Below are positions 1 to 7,899 of a stretch of DNA of 64,000 bases, in pieces. Position 1 is the first letter of the stretch. Each line of letters begins with the position of its first letter. Position numbers and translations under genes: made by a program. The stretch comes from Xenorhabdus hominickii (GTDB lineage Bacteria; Pseudomonadota; Gammaproteobacteria; Enterobacterales; Enterobacteriaceae). The stretch spans positions 199,425 through 263,424 of the forward strand of contig NZ_NJAI01000004.1 of assembly GCF_002632725.1 (NCBI RefSeq), read 5' to 3'. The notes beneath the pieces were generated by a model. That model made no database searches and was not told where the DNA came from. It saw nothing but the letters and a program-made list of their open reading frames with translations.

Positions 1-294
1 AGAGAGAACGAATTTAACTCAGCGTACTCGAGTAAAAAGACTGAATAGAAAAACTATCAGTTATTCAAAATCCGAAGAAATGCACGATAAGGTGATAGGA
101 ACTTTTATTGAGCGTGAGTACTATTTTTGATATTCAATCTAACTATTTAATACATGACCGATAACATAGCTTTGTGTACTTTAATGTGTAATGTGCATTC
201 AAGGTAAGTAGTTTAAACATTGAAAATAATAAATCAAAATTTTCACCACTCTGCAAAAGCTATTCCCACTATTTAAGCTTAATGGAACAAAAGA
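1..294. other. Left-edge spacer, no complete gene
   Basis: AT-rich stretch with no convincing gene. Reading the plus strand from base 1 gives 15 codons (RENEFNSAYSSKKTE) and then a TAG. This could be the tail of a gene that begins outside the window, but it is too short to support. The minus-strand hydrolase gene terminates at the right border of this stretch. Confidence 0.4.
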
Positions 295-927
295 TTATTC
301 TGATACCATCACTTTCAAGGCATCATAGACAGGTAATAATTGGGTAAATCCTTCCCTATCAAGAAAGTGCCCACCATTATCGATGTTAATGATTTTAGTT
401 TGTAGTGCGTCAGCTAAAGCTTGAGACGATTGTGGAGAAACAATTTCATCATTTAATGAAATAATTGAGATTCGATGTTCAGTTAATTCACGCAAGAAAG
501 CATAATTCAACGGTCCAACAGTAAAATCATCTAATTCAGGTAAAGTAGGCTGAGGAGAATCATATTCAGAAACCAAAATATACCCGCCAATATGGAAAGA
601 TGTAGAGCGTATCGCCTCCAAATGCCGCAGTACAGTAATACACCCGAGGCTATGACCAATAATAATTGTATTTTCGTCTACTGTTGGCACTATATCCATC
701 AGCATATTAGCCCATGCTTCAGGTTTAGGGGCTAATGATTCAGGCATTGTAGGCACAATAACATCCGCCCCTTGTTCAGTTAAAATCGCTTTTAACCAAG
801 GGAACCAGTTTGATGAAGGTGATGCAGTATATCCATGTACAATAATTATTTTTTTGCCTGAAAATAGTCCCCTACCATTTACCTTTTCTAATCTCATTAG
901 CTTTACCTTATTCAGCAACTCATCCAT
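295..927 (-). CDS. Alpha/beta hydrolase, RBBP9/YdeN family
   Basis: A 210-aa cytoplasmic serine hydrolase of the small RBBP9/YdeN type. The sequence shows a beta-strand followed by HGYTASPSSNW near residues 31-41, the nucleophile elbow GHSLG with Ser93, a likely acid Asp160 in SLNDEIVSP, and His187 in NGGHF. This is a complete Ser-Asp-His triad, so the enzyme should be active. Its substrate cannot be read from the sequence; family members are carboxylesterases or hydrolases of unknown physiological substrate. It begins 8 bp after the stop of the upstream hydrolase gene on the same strand, so the two are probably co-transcribed. No signal peptide or membrane segment is visible. Confidence 0.8.
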   Translation of the reverse strand: MDELLNKVKLMRLEKVNGRGLFSGKKIIIVHGYTASPSSNWFPWLKAILTEQGADVIVPTMPESLAPKPEAWANMLMDIVPTVDENTIIIGHSLGCITVLRHLEAIRSTSFHIGGYILVSEYDSPQPTLPELDDFTVGPLNYAFLRELTEHRISIISLNDEIVSPQSSQALADALQTKIINIDNGGHFLDREGFTQLLPVYDALKVMVSE

Positions 928-935
928 TTAGTGGA

Positions 936-1763
936 TCATATATTTTGGATAAAATTCTTTACTTTTTCACTAAAAGCAGTAGGTTGCTCCATAGGAAACA
1001 TATGCGTTGCCTCCGAAACAATTTCCAACTGACAATTGGGAATTTTCCTCGCCACTGATGCACTAACCAGCCGAAACAGCGAACGTGAATGCTCACCATA
1101 AGAGACATAAGCAGGTAATGTTATCGTTACTAAAGAATTAGCGTTTATATCGGGTTTCTCAACTTGACCCAATTGCTTTATCACTGTATCTGCTTGCGCT
1201 AACTGAGCCATTCGCACAACTTCAGGTTGTGAAGCAAAATACCCTTTTTGATTGCCTGAACCATCAATCAAAATCTCTACCATTTCAGGCGGTGTTAATT
1301 TTCCTGATTGTTCAAATAAAGGGCCAAACATAACCTGAGCATCCACCATGAATAATGCGGATTCATCTTCAGTTAAATGAACCGGATATCCTGGCTCATA
1401 GAGAAAAAGACTACGAAATAACTCAGGTGCTTTTAATACCGATAACAATGTCACATCAGCGCCATAAGACCATGCAGCCAGATGTAAAGGTTCGCAGCCT
1501 AATTTGCAAATCATTTCGACAACATCATTAGCATGGGTTTCTATGCCAAATGCACCAACTTTATCTGAATCACCAAAATGACGCAGACTTAAAGACATTG
1601 GTGATACAGTATCTTCCAGTTCAAACATATGCTTGTTCCACATATAGCTATCCGCCAAAGCTCCATGTAGAAACAATAAAGGTGTTTTATTATTCTCTTC
1701 ATTGCAGAGATAAACGAGTTGAACACCATTAACGGTTATTTTATTTTCCTGATATTTGAACAT
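936..1763 (-). CDS. Alpha/beta hydrolase (fold family protein)
   Basis: A 275-aa alpha/beta-hydrolase-fold protein. The oxyanion motif LHGALADSYMW lies at residues 32-42. The nucleophile is Ser99 in AWSYGAD, where the usual first Gly of GxSxG is Ala. A candidate acid lies in SYGEHS (about 221-226), and the catalytic His is H254 in EATHMFPMEQP. The arrangement resembles 2-hydroxymuconate-semialdehyde-hydrolase or haloperoxidase-like esterases, but the substrate is unknown. It lies directly upstream of the RBBP9-like gene (8-bp gap). Between it and the preceding type II thioesterase gene lies a dispersed repeat of about 120 bp, so the three hydrolase genes may or may not share a transcript. Confidence 0.78.
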   Translation of the reverse strand: MFKYQENKITVNGVQLVYLCNEENNKTPLLFLHGALADSYMWNKHMFELEDTVSPMSLSLRHFGDSDKVGAFGIETHANDVVEMICKLGCEPLHLAAWSYGADVTLLSVLKAPELFRSLFLYEPGYPVHLTEDESALFMVDAQVMFGPLFEQSGKLTPPEMVEILIDGSGNQKGYFASQPEVVRMAQLAQADTVIKQLGQVEKPDINANSLVTITLPAYVSYGEHSRSLFRLVSASVARKIPNCQLEIVSEATHMFPMEQPTAFSEKVKNFIQNI

Positions 1764-1790
1764 TGCTTGCCCATTATAAAAACGATCAAC

Positions 1791-1910
1791 CTATCCCTAT
1801 TTTCTTTCAAGTTACATCGTTGTTGGCTACGCTCACTTATCTCAGTCAGCCATGTTTTCAGAGATTCGTTTCTTTGCCGACACGATGTAACTCGAAACCT
1901 ATTGGGTATA
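1791..1910. repeat. Dispersed intergenic repeat with inverted ends
   Basis: An element of about 120 bp bounded by inverted arms AGTTACATCG (1810-1819) and CGATGTAACT (1883-1892). The outer ends resemble TACCCAATAG...TTTCAAGTT. Similar ends occur at 27590-27716, 5471-5500 and 28463-28491 in this window. I associate these ends with intergenic repeats common in Xenorhabdus and Photorhabdus (from memory, not checked). The right end overlaps the 3' end of the type II thioesterase gene and supplies its last codons and stop (Tyr-Thr-Gln-stop). Confidence 0.6.
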
Positions 1911-2738
1911 AAGTTGCCCTGCAAGCTCTCTGGCTTTTTTCTCTAGCCAAGATCTCACTTCATCATTAGAGAACAAATAAAAATGACCTCCGGTGAAAAC
2001 TTGTTGTTCTGCTGACTCAGATAATAACCGCCGCCATTGAGTTAGTTGAGAAACAGGGACCCTATTGTCCTTATTTCCCCCTATCACATGAGTTTGGATA
2101 TTTAGCTTCATCTTTGGTAATCGAGTCAGAGAATCCAATAAAATCATGTCATTCCTCATGGTGTTGATCACATAGTTTCGCAAGTCAGGGTCAACAAGTA
2201 CTTCAGGTGGAGTTCCTGCACACTGATCAAGTACATTCAATACATAATCATCGGTATATTCTTCAATTGGCTCATTTTTCAATTCTTCGGGATCGAAAAA
2301 ACCACGGGCAGAGAGAATGAGTGCCAATTTCTGTTTAGGTGCTTCTTTCTCAAGCCTATGAGCTACCTGATAGGCAAACTCTGCCCCCATACTGTGCCCA
2401 AACAACAATAAGGGTTTGTCCTCGCCCAACCTCAAACGTTTTATTGAAGCAAGGATATCGGACAATATAGCTTCAACATCTGTCTGGAACGGCTCTGAAA
2501 CACGCATTCCTCTGCCCGCAAGTTCCAAGCAATAGACATCAATAAAGCCCGATAATTTATGAGCCAATTCTACGTAAGAGAAACAAGAGCCTCCGGCATG
2601 GTGTAAAAATACCAATTGCACTCCAGCTTCCGGTCTTTTTATTGCAGAAAATAAAACTGAATCAGGCAAGATTAAATTCCTTAAATAGTATGAATAAGAA
2701 AGGGTTGTGTAAAAATGGATAGCTGTAAAAACACTCAT
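1899..2738 (-). CDS. Type II thioesterase (GrsT-like editing hydrolase)
   Basis: A 279-aa external thioesterase of the kind that removes misprimed or stalled acyl groups from NRPS/PKS carrier proteins. The hallmarks are LVFLHHAGGSCFSY (42-55), LELAGRG (71-77), the nucleophile GHSMGAEFAYQ with Ser116, Asp224 in GGNKDNRVP, and His252 in TGGHFYLF. The family is usually about 240-255 aa, so the first 20-odd residues are extra. I see no ribosome-binding site before the ATG at 2738, whereas a TTG at 2669 (residue 24) has AAGGA 8 nt upstream; translation may start there and give 256 aa. No NRPS/PKS gene is adjacent. It could serve the NRPS 34 kb away or one outside the window. Confidence 0.85.
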   Translation of the reverse strand: MSVFTAIHFYTTLSYSYYLRNLILPDSVLFSAIKRPEAGVQLVFLHHAGGSCFSYVELAHKLSGFIDVYCLELAGRGMRVSEPFQTDVEAILSDILASIKRLRLGEDKPLLLFGHSMGAEFAYQVAHRLEKEAPKQKLALILSARGFFDPEELKNEPIEEYTDDYVLNVLDQCAGTPPEVLVDPDLRNYVINTMRNDMILLDSLTRLPKMKLNIQTHVIGGNKDNRVPVSQLTQWRRLLSESAEQQVFTGGHFYLFSNDEVRSWLEKKARELAGQLYTQ

Positions 2739-2876
2739 TAAATACAGAGTAATATCTATCGATTTCTTTTTCTATATCAGAAAAGATTGTTTAGATTACA
2801 ATTATTAATTCGCGATTATCAGGCTAATCGGAACATCTGCAATAAGCTATATTACTTAAGAAATTTAATTTGAGGC

Positions 2877-2898
2877 TTAGAGCCTAACCACTAGGCCC
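2877..2898 (-). terminator. Hairpin TTAGAGCCTA-n5-TAGGCCC, probable terminator
   Basis: A GCCTA/TAGGC stem lies just downstream of the minus-strand NADAR gene. The same conserved bases around a different loop occur at 54344-54366, downstream of another minus-strand gene. This supports a shared terminator-like or repetitive hairpin. No strong U-tract is present. A competing stem AGGCT/AGCCT (2873-2885) overlaps it. Confidence 0.45.
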
Positions 2899-2913
2899 CA
2901 AGATCTAGATCAT

Positions 2914-3492
2914 TTACTTATCATTTCGATGCAACTCTGCATTTATGGAGTCTTTATTTAATTTATCGCGTACACGCATTAGTGCAAAACCTAATAAATT
3001 CAAACCATCCCACGTTAATGGATTTTGAATATTAGGAACATCTTCTGCTAGTCCAATACCCCAAATTCGGTCAACAGGGCTGGCCTCAACCAGTATCTTA
3101 TTTCCCGTATTCAATAAAAACTCTCCCAATGGTTTGTTTTGGGAGAATTTTGCTAAATTTCCTTCAATCACGATCTCTAGCCGGTGTTCATCCCAAATTG
3201 ATTGTTTAAACCCACGGATTTCTCGACCATAGGCTTTCGCAGCTCCTGGGCTTTTAGCGTTGATAATTTTCTCCAGTATTTCTGAATCATTAAACAAACG
3301 CGCCTTCTCTGCCATCATATAATGTTCCGCACTGGTATATGTTACTTCATCAACAGTAAAGTGGGCCGGATACCACTGGCTAAGGCAAGATTTGATTACT
3401 TGATTGGCATGATTAGTTTTATGACCCCAGAAAAAAATATATTTCAGTTTCTTTCCTGATTGGTAAAGGTCACATAAGTTTTTAATATCCAT
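2914..3492 (-). CDS. NADAR family protein (YbiA/RibX-like N-glycosidase)
   Basis: A 192-aa protein with one NADAR domain. Characteristic blocks are IFFWGH near residue 20, VTYTSAEHYMMAEKARLFND (about 50-69), AKAYGREIRGF and IWDEHRLEIVIEGNLAKFSQN in the middle, and SPVDRIWGIGL, WDGLNLLGFALMRVRDKL towards the C-terminus. Known members cleave N-glycosidic bonds in riboflavin-pathway intermediates (YbiA in E. coli), and some NADAR proteins act on ADP-ribosyl groups, including reversal of guanine ADP-ribosylation. Which activity applies here cannot be told by eye. It stands alone, 360 bp from a phage-type immunity region. The length suits a single-domain member. Confidence 0.85.
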   Translation of the reverse strand: MDIKNLCDLYQSGKKLKYIFFWGHKTNHANQVIKSCLSQWYPAHFTVDEVTYTSAEHYMMAEKARLFNDSEILEKIINAKSPGAAKAYGREIRGFKQSIWDEHRLEIVIEGNLAKFSQNKPLGEFLLNTGNKILVEASPVDRIWGIGLAEDVPNIQNPLTWDGLNLLGFALMRVRDKLNKDSINAELHRNDK

Positions 3493-3852
3493 ATTAACTC
3501 TCTATAGCATATTAATATGCCTATCCCATTATGTCATTTAATTTTTGTTACACTCAAGATATTGACATATTTAATATATATTAAAATTTTTTCACACCGT
3601 CGAAAATCAATATTTATCTGCAACAAAAAAATCTATTGGGATAGACTATAATTTATTTTTTAATGTATAAACACATTCCTATCATACAATTTTTTCCAAG
3701 TTTGTCTATGTATATTCTGTCCGCTTAACTGGCTTATAATCTTAAAAATCAAATCGATTGATTATTAAATAATAATCAAAAAAAATTCAAATAAAACAAG
3801 ATGTAAAAATGTATGATATCTTTTATAAACAACCTATAATACTATTTTAAAA
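3493..3852. other. AT-rich spacer, no gene
   Basis: About 360 bp of very AT-rich DNA between the NADAR gene and the DUF2335 gene. I see no coding frame of useful length, no clear hairpin terminator and no RNA gene. Confidence 0.5.
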
Positions 3853-4305
3853 TCACTTAATATTTGATTTATGTCCGATAACAAACACGGCAGCCAATCC
3901 TACCAAATCAAGTGTGATTAACGTGCCGGCAAACAGCATTTCTCCTCTAAATGCAAAAATAGTAGCAACAGCTAAAATAAACATAGCAATGGAAAAACCC
4001 ATCCATTGCCCTCTTTTATCCCGATTTATCAAGCCATCAAGTGCTTTTTGCTGCCTTTCATGTTGAAAGCATTGCTCTTTCTCTCTGAAAGAAAATACCC
4101 TTTCTGCATAACCCGGAAGAATAGATTCATAGCTTTTTAATACATCAGGAGACGGAAATAAGTCAGGAGAATGCGAAACAGATTGATTTTCAAGTAAATC
4201 CTCACTTGATGGATCAGTATTTAAAGCATCGCTATAATCGTTTGCAGGCATGATATCAAGAATACTCCCTGTCACTCTAAGATAGTGACGAATGTTAGAA
4301 TTCAT
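3853..4305 (-). CDS. DUF2335 family membrane protein, phage-associated
   Basis: A 150-aa protein with a polar, acidic N-terminal half and two predicted membrane helices at the C-terminus (roughly residues 105-120 and 124-143), ending in GHKSNIK. The central block LPGYAERVFSFREKEQCFQHE followed by the helices matches what I recall of DUF2335, a family of predicted membrane proteins often found in prophages and mobile DNA. Function unknown. It is downstream of and co-directional with the Cro-like gene (85-bp gap), so it would be the first gene of the early transcript controlled by the switch at 4645-4706. Confidence 0.6.
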   Translation of the reverse strand: MNSNIRHYLRVTGSILDIMPANDYSDALNTDPSSEDLLENQSVSHSPDLFPSPDVLKSYESILPGYAERVFSFREKEQCFQHERQQKALDGLINRDKRGQWMGFSIAMFILAVATIFAFRGEMLFAGTLITLDLVGLAAVFVIGHKSNIK

Positions 4306-4390
4306 GTTCTCTCCTGAGCAATATACACAAAAAACATCTTAATAAAATCAGTTAGATAATTAAGTTCAACCTATAATAGAGATGAATTAA

Positions 4391-4612
4391 TTATACCTCT
4401 GATATTTCCTCGGCCTTCAATGTGGTTTGCTTTTGGCTGGGAAATGGCCGGCATTCTTCAGCTTTATAGGTTCCATCTTCTTGGCACACCAAAAATATTT
4501 TACGACCCGCTCGTAATGCCTTACTTATCGCAGTTTGATGAACACCAACCAAACGTGCTGTTTTAGCTTGGCCATACAGTTTCACATATTCTGATAACGG
4601 AATTTTTTCCAT
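4391..4612 (-). CDS. Cro-like phage repressor
   Basis: A 73-aa protein closely patterned on lambda Cro: IPLSEYVKLYGQAKTARLVG, then the recognition-helix region VHQTAISKALRAGRKIFL, then YKAEECRPFPSQK, which corresponds to Cro's C-terminal beta-strand and EVKPFPS segment. It should bind DNA as a small dimer and antagonise the CI-like repressor encoded divergently. The start has GGAGG about 6 nt upstream. The acidic C-terminal tail (LKAEEISEV) is slightly longer than in lambda Cro. Length and motifs look intact, so the gene is probably functional even though no phage structural genes are nearby. Confidence 0.85.
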   Translation of the reverse strand: MEKIPLSEYVKLYGQAKTARLVGVHQTAISKALRAGRKIFLVCQEDGTYKAEECRPFPSQKQTTLKAEEISEV

Positions 4613-4644
4613 GTTTCCTCCAGCTCACCGCATAATAATATCTC

Positions 4645-4706
4645 AAGTACTAAATATTTCAATACTTTTAGTATTTATCATTTTAATAGCAATGGTATTA
4701 AAATGA
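4645..4706. promoter_or_regulatory. Operator region of a cI/cro-type switch
   Basis: The 98 bp between the divergent cro-like and cI-like genes contain a perfect 15-bp palindrome AATACTTTTAGTATT (4661-4675). They also contain a longer dyad with 11-bp arms TCATTTTAATA (4678-4688) and TATTAAAATGA (4696-4706) around GCAATGG, and a half-related site AGTACTAAATATT (4646-4658). Spacing and position fit operators for the two regulators overlapping divergent promoters. The last dyad runs to within 5 bp of the cI-like start codon, suggesting autoregulation. Confidence 0.65.
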
Positions 4707-4710
4707 GGGC

Positions 4711-5424
4711 ATGAAAAAGAAACTCACACCAGAACAGCTTGCAGATGCCGCACGCTTAAAAGACTTATTTGAGTCCAAGAAAAAACAGCTAGGCATCTCT
4801 CAGGAAACTCTTGCTGAAGAAATTGGCAAGACGCAAAGCGCCATTTCACATTATCTCAATGGCATAAATGCCCTTAATTTGGAGATGGCAACTTATTTCG
4901 CCCAAAAATTGAACGTTAAAATTGCTGACTTCAGCCCATCACTGGATATGCAGGCAAGGAAACTTGTTACCGTTCTTTATGGTGATAATGTTACGTTTGT
5001 TGGCGAGCCACATTCTCAAAAACAATACCCACTGCTCGACTGGATAAATGCTGGTAATTGGTGCGAAGATCCCACATCAAAATACTATACAGACAGCACC
5101 CAAACGAGATATGAGACATCCGTCAAATGCTCACAACGCGCTTTTTGGCTAGAAGTGAAAGGTGATTCAATGGTATCACCGAATGGATTAAGTATCCCAC
5201 AAGGCATGATTATTTTAGTTGATCCAGACATAAAACCGAGATCCAATAATTTGGTAGTTGCAAAACTTGATGGAGCAAAAGAACTCACTTTTAAGCAATT
5301 GATCACTGAAGGGTACGATACTTTTTTAAAACCACTGAATAATCAATACAATATGATACCACTCAATGATCATGTGCATATTGTTGGGGTGATTGTAGAG
5401 GCCAAAATTGGGGAGTTGCCTTAA
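4711..5424 (+). CDS. CI-like repressor, HTH plus S24 self-cleaving peptidase
   Basis: A 237-aa lambda CI-type repressor. The N-terminus (KKLTPEQLADAARLKDLFE) and the HTH with GISQETLAEEIGKTQSAIS at 28-46 and LNGINALNLEMA follow lambda CI closely. The C-terminal LexA/S24 domain has an Ala114-Gly115 cleavage site (DWINAGNW), catalytic Ser153 in VKGDSMVSP and Lys195 in ELTFKQLI. It therefore looks competent for RecA-stimulated self-cleavage, the SOS induction route. It is divergent from the Cro-like gene across the operators. Only GAGGG immediately before the ATG resembles a ribosome-binding site, with too little spacing, so the message may be leaderless. Nothing downstream looks like phage genes. 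Confidence 0.88.
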   Translation: MKKKLTPEQLADAARLKDLFESKKKQLGISQETLAEEIGKTQSAISHYLNGINALNLEMATYFAQKLNVKIADFSPSLDMQARKLVTVLYGDNVTFVGEPHSQKQYPLLDWINAGNWCEDPTSKYYTDSTQTRYETSVKCSQRAFWLEVKGDSMVSPNGLSIPQGMIILVDPDIKPRSNNLVVAKLDGAKELTFKQLITEGYDTFLKPLNNQYNMIPLNDHVHIVGVIVEAKIGELP

Positions 5425-5470
5425 ATGAAAAGATTATTTAACTCCCTATAACCTATATTTATTGTCTTTC

Positions 5471-5500
5471 AATATACCCAATAGATTTTAAGATACAGCA
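5471..5500. repeat. Partial end of the dispersed repeat family
   Basis: Begins ATATACCCAATAGATTTTAAG, the outer end seen in the repeats at 1791-1910 and 27590-27716, but no partner end is recognisable. It is probably a decayed or partial copy lying between the CI-like gene and the betT terminator. Confidence 0.4.
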
Positions 5501-5522
5501 CAACGGTAATGAATAATGAAGT

Positions 5523-5550
5523 AAAAAAATCCCCAGATTGTGAGTCTGGG
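5523..5550 (-). terminator. Rho-independent terminator of betT
   Basis: Read on the minus strand, the stem CCCAGA (5545-5550) pairs with TCTGGG (5532-5537) across a 7-nt loop and is followed by a seven-T run (the As at 5523-5529). It lies just past the betT stop codon. Confidence 0.8.
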
Positions 5551-5566
5551 AATTGAAGGTTTTTTA

Positions 5567-7561
5567 TTAACGAACCAAATGTAAAAAATGAATGTGCTTC
5601 TCGTATTGATCCAAAATATCATGGATGATCTGTTCTTGGGTCCATCCCATCAGATCGTAATCCTGTCCTCCTTCCTTGAGATAGACTTCAGCACGGTAGT
5701 ATTTTTGTTCCTCAATTTTTTCATTATCTTCTAGACCTGCAAGAGCAAACGTTGGCTGAATATAGGCTCTCAAGCGAACCGCATACACGAAGTTAAGGTT
5801 TTCACCAAAATCAACTTCCAGATGAATTCGATCGTCCATTTCATCATTAACAATCACAACTTTGTTCTGCTTCTCTAGTTCTTCTGCCACCATTTCCATT
5901 GCTTGTTGGATGACTTCGTTCATAAATCGCTTCACTTGAGAACTTTTAGGATAATAAACGATATTTCTTAGTCTCCTTTGCCACGGGATCGGGTTACGAC
6001 TGGCTGGAGGAGCAATCGTGGTCATTTGCTGACTGTCTTTCTTATAGGCATCAATTCTCAGTGCCTTGAGTAAACCATAAATTGAGATCAACAAGATAAT
6101 AGAGAAAGGAAGCGCGCTGGCGATTGTTACCGTTTGTAGGGCAGACAAGCCCCCAGCAATCAATAGTGCAATGGCAACCACGCCCATCAGGCTAGCCCAA
6201 AAAATCCGTTGCCAGATCGGTGTATTATTAGCACCACCAGAAGCTAACGTATCAACCACCATTGCCCCAGAGTCAGCGGAGGTGACAAAAAACATGACAA
6301 CCATTGCTATGGCAATGAACGACAAAACTGTCGGAAACGGAAAATGTTCCAAGAAGTTGAATAATGCCAGCGAGACATCTGCCTGGACTACGTGGGCTAA
6401 TTCTTTTGCCCCCTTATTGGCAATCAAGTCAATGGCGCTATTGCCAAATGCCGTCATCCACATCAGGGTAAAACCACTGGGTACGAATAAGACGCCAGTC
6501 ACAAACTCCCTAATTGTCCTACCTCGGGAAACCCTAGCGATAAACATGCCAACAAATGGAGACCAAGATAGCCACCATCCCCAGTACAATAATGTCCATC
6601 CCCCTAGCCAATTGCTGGATTTAGGTTCATAGGCATACAGATTAAACGTTTTGCTGACAATTTCTGAAAGGTAGCCACCCGTGTTTTCCACAAAAGATTT
6701 CAGCAATAGTACGGTTGGCCCCAAAGCAACCACTAAAATAAGCAATAAAACGGCTAAGCTCAGATTAACTTCGGAAAGAATGCGGATGCCTTTATCCAAG
6801 CCAGAAACAACAGAGATGGTTGCTAGAGCTGTAATCAAAATGATTAGTACAACCTGAACTGTCTCATTGATAGGTAAACCAAATAAATGGTTAAGACCGG
6901 CATTAACCTGAAGAACGCCATAGCCCAAAGAGGTGGCAACACCAAATACTGTACCAATAACCGCAAAGATATCTACAGCATGGCCAATCGGACCGTAAAT
7001 TTTATCACCAATAATCGGATACAAGGCAGAGCGTAAAGTCAGAGGTAAACCGTGTCGATAACTAAAAAATGCTAGAATCAAAGCTACAATGGCATATATC
7101 GCCCAAGCATGAAGCCCCCAATGAAAGAAAGTCAGCTGCATGGCCTGCTTTGCAGCCGCAATACTTTCGGGCGTACCTACTGGGGGTACTAGATAGTGCA
7201 TGACAGGTTCTGCCACGCCAAAAAACATAAGTCCAATCCCCATACCTGCTGAAAAAAGCATGGCAAACCAGGAAAAATAACTGAAATCTGGTTCAGCATG
7301 GTCGGGACCCAATTTTATGTTGCCATATCTGGACAAACCCAGATAAGTTACCGAGAGTAAAATCAACGCAACTGCCAGAATATAAAACCAACTGGCATTA
7401 ACAAAAAGGTATTGTTGCAAAGATTTAAACCATCGGTCGGCAAGTTCGGGTTTCAAACCAGCGAATGTCACCAGTGCAATGACCAAAAACGCTGAGAAGA
7501 AAAAGACTGGTGGATTAATGTAAGTTTTAGTCTTTACCTGACCAGTATTATCTTGACTCAT
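5567..7561 (-). CDS. betT: BCCT family choline/betaine transporter BetT
   Basis: A 664-aa sodium- or proton-coupled quaternary-ammonium transporter of the inner membrane, with about 12 hydrophobic segments. The BCCT signature LLYWGWWLSWSPFVGMFIARVSRG lies in the second half of the membrane domain, and the early GMGIGLMFFGVAEPV motif (about residues 105-119) is also present. The long hydrophilic C-terminal domain (from about residue 530, YYPKSSQVKRF to HFLHLVR) is the osmosensing tail typical of BetT. Length is close to E. coli BetT. GAAGGA lies 6 nt before the ATG. The choline-oxidation genes betA, betB and betI are not in this window, so choline import is either for local use or its partners lie elsewhere. 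The 13-bp palindrome AGTGTCCGACACT (7579-7591) sits in the leader. Confidence 0.87.
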   Translation of the reverse strand: MSQDNTGQVKTKTYINPPVFFFSAFLVIALVTFAGLKPELADRWFKSLQQYLFVNASWFYILAVALILLSVTYLGLSRYGNIKLGPDHAEPDFSYFSWFAMLFSAGMGIGLMFFGVAEPVMHYLVPPVGTPESIAAAKQAMQLTFFHWGLHAWAIYAIVALILAFFSYRHGLPLTLRSALYPIIGDKIYGPIGHAVDIFAVIGTVFGVATSLGYGVLQVNAGLNHLFGLPINETVQVVLIILITALATISVVSGLDKGIRILSEVNLSLAVLLLILVVALGPTVLLLKSFVENTGGYLSEIVSKTFNLYAYEPKSSNWLGGWTLLYWGWWLSWSPFVGMFIARVSRGRTIREFVTGVLFVPSGFTLMWMTAFGNSAIDLIANKGAKELAHVVQADVSLALFNFLEHFPFPTVLSFIAIAMVVMFFVTSADSGAMVVDTLASGGANNTPIWQRIFWASLMGVVAIALLIAGGLSALQTVTIASALPFSIILLISIYGLLKALRIDAYKKDSQQMTTIAPPASRNPIPWQRRLRNIVYYPKSSQVKRFMNEVIQQAMEMVAEELEKQNKVVIVNDEMDDRIHLEVDFGENLNFVYAVRLRAYIQPTFALAGLEDNEKIEEQKYYRAEVYLKEGGQDYDLMGWTQEQIIHDILDQYEKHIHFLHLVR

Positions 7562-7899
7562 AATTATCCTTCAAAATTAGTGTCCGACACTATCTCCTAT
7601 TTATTCCAAAAAATATTTTTGGAGATCCCAATAAAAATCAACCTTAACAAAGGCTTGCATATATCACAGATATCTTGTGTTCATAATTCACTCAATCTGC
7701 ATTAATGGTCACCTTAACATAAAAGAAGATGCAACTGCATTTAGACAGAGGTCTACTCTCCATTTTAAAGTTGCAAAAAAACCTCATTAATTCATATTAA
7801 AATCAAGTTAGACATTATTTGTTAATAAGTTAACAAAATAAATGTTAACCTAACTTCTCTGTTTAATTGCATAAACTGGATATGAGGGAAACAGAAACT
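7562..7899. promoter_or_regulatory. Divergent betT/SDR spacer with long inverted repeat
   Basis: The region between betT and the SDR gene contains an extended imperfect dyad at 7805-7856. Outer arms are AAGTTAG (7805-7811) and CTAACTT (7850-7856), and inner arms are TTGTTAA (7819-7825) and TTAACAA (7830-7836) around TAAG. It ends 43 bp before the chosen SDR start, so it is a candidate operator for an unidentified regulator. No other gene is seen in the spacer. Confidence 0.45.

Noticed and set aside
2870-2915. tRNA-like stretch (GGGGCCTAGTGGTTAGGCTC on the minus strand)
   Set aside because: The D-arm resemblance is only GCCTA/TAGGC. There is no anticodon arm, T-loop GTTCGAATC or CCA end. The second copy at 54344 shows it is a repeated hairpin, not a tRNA.
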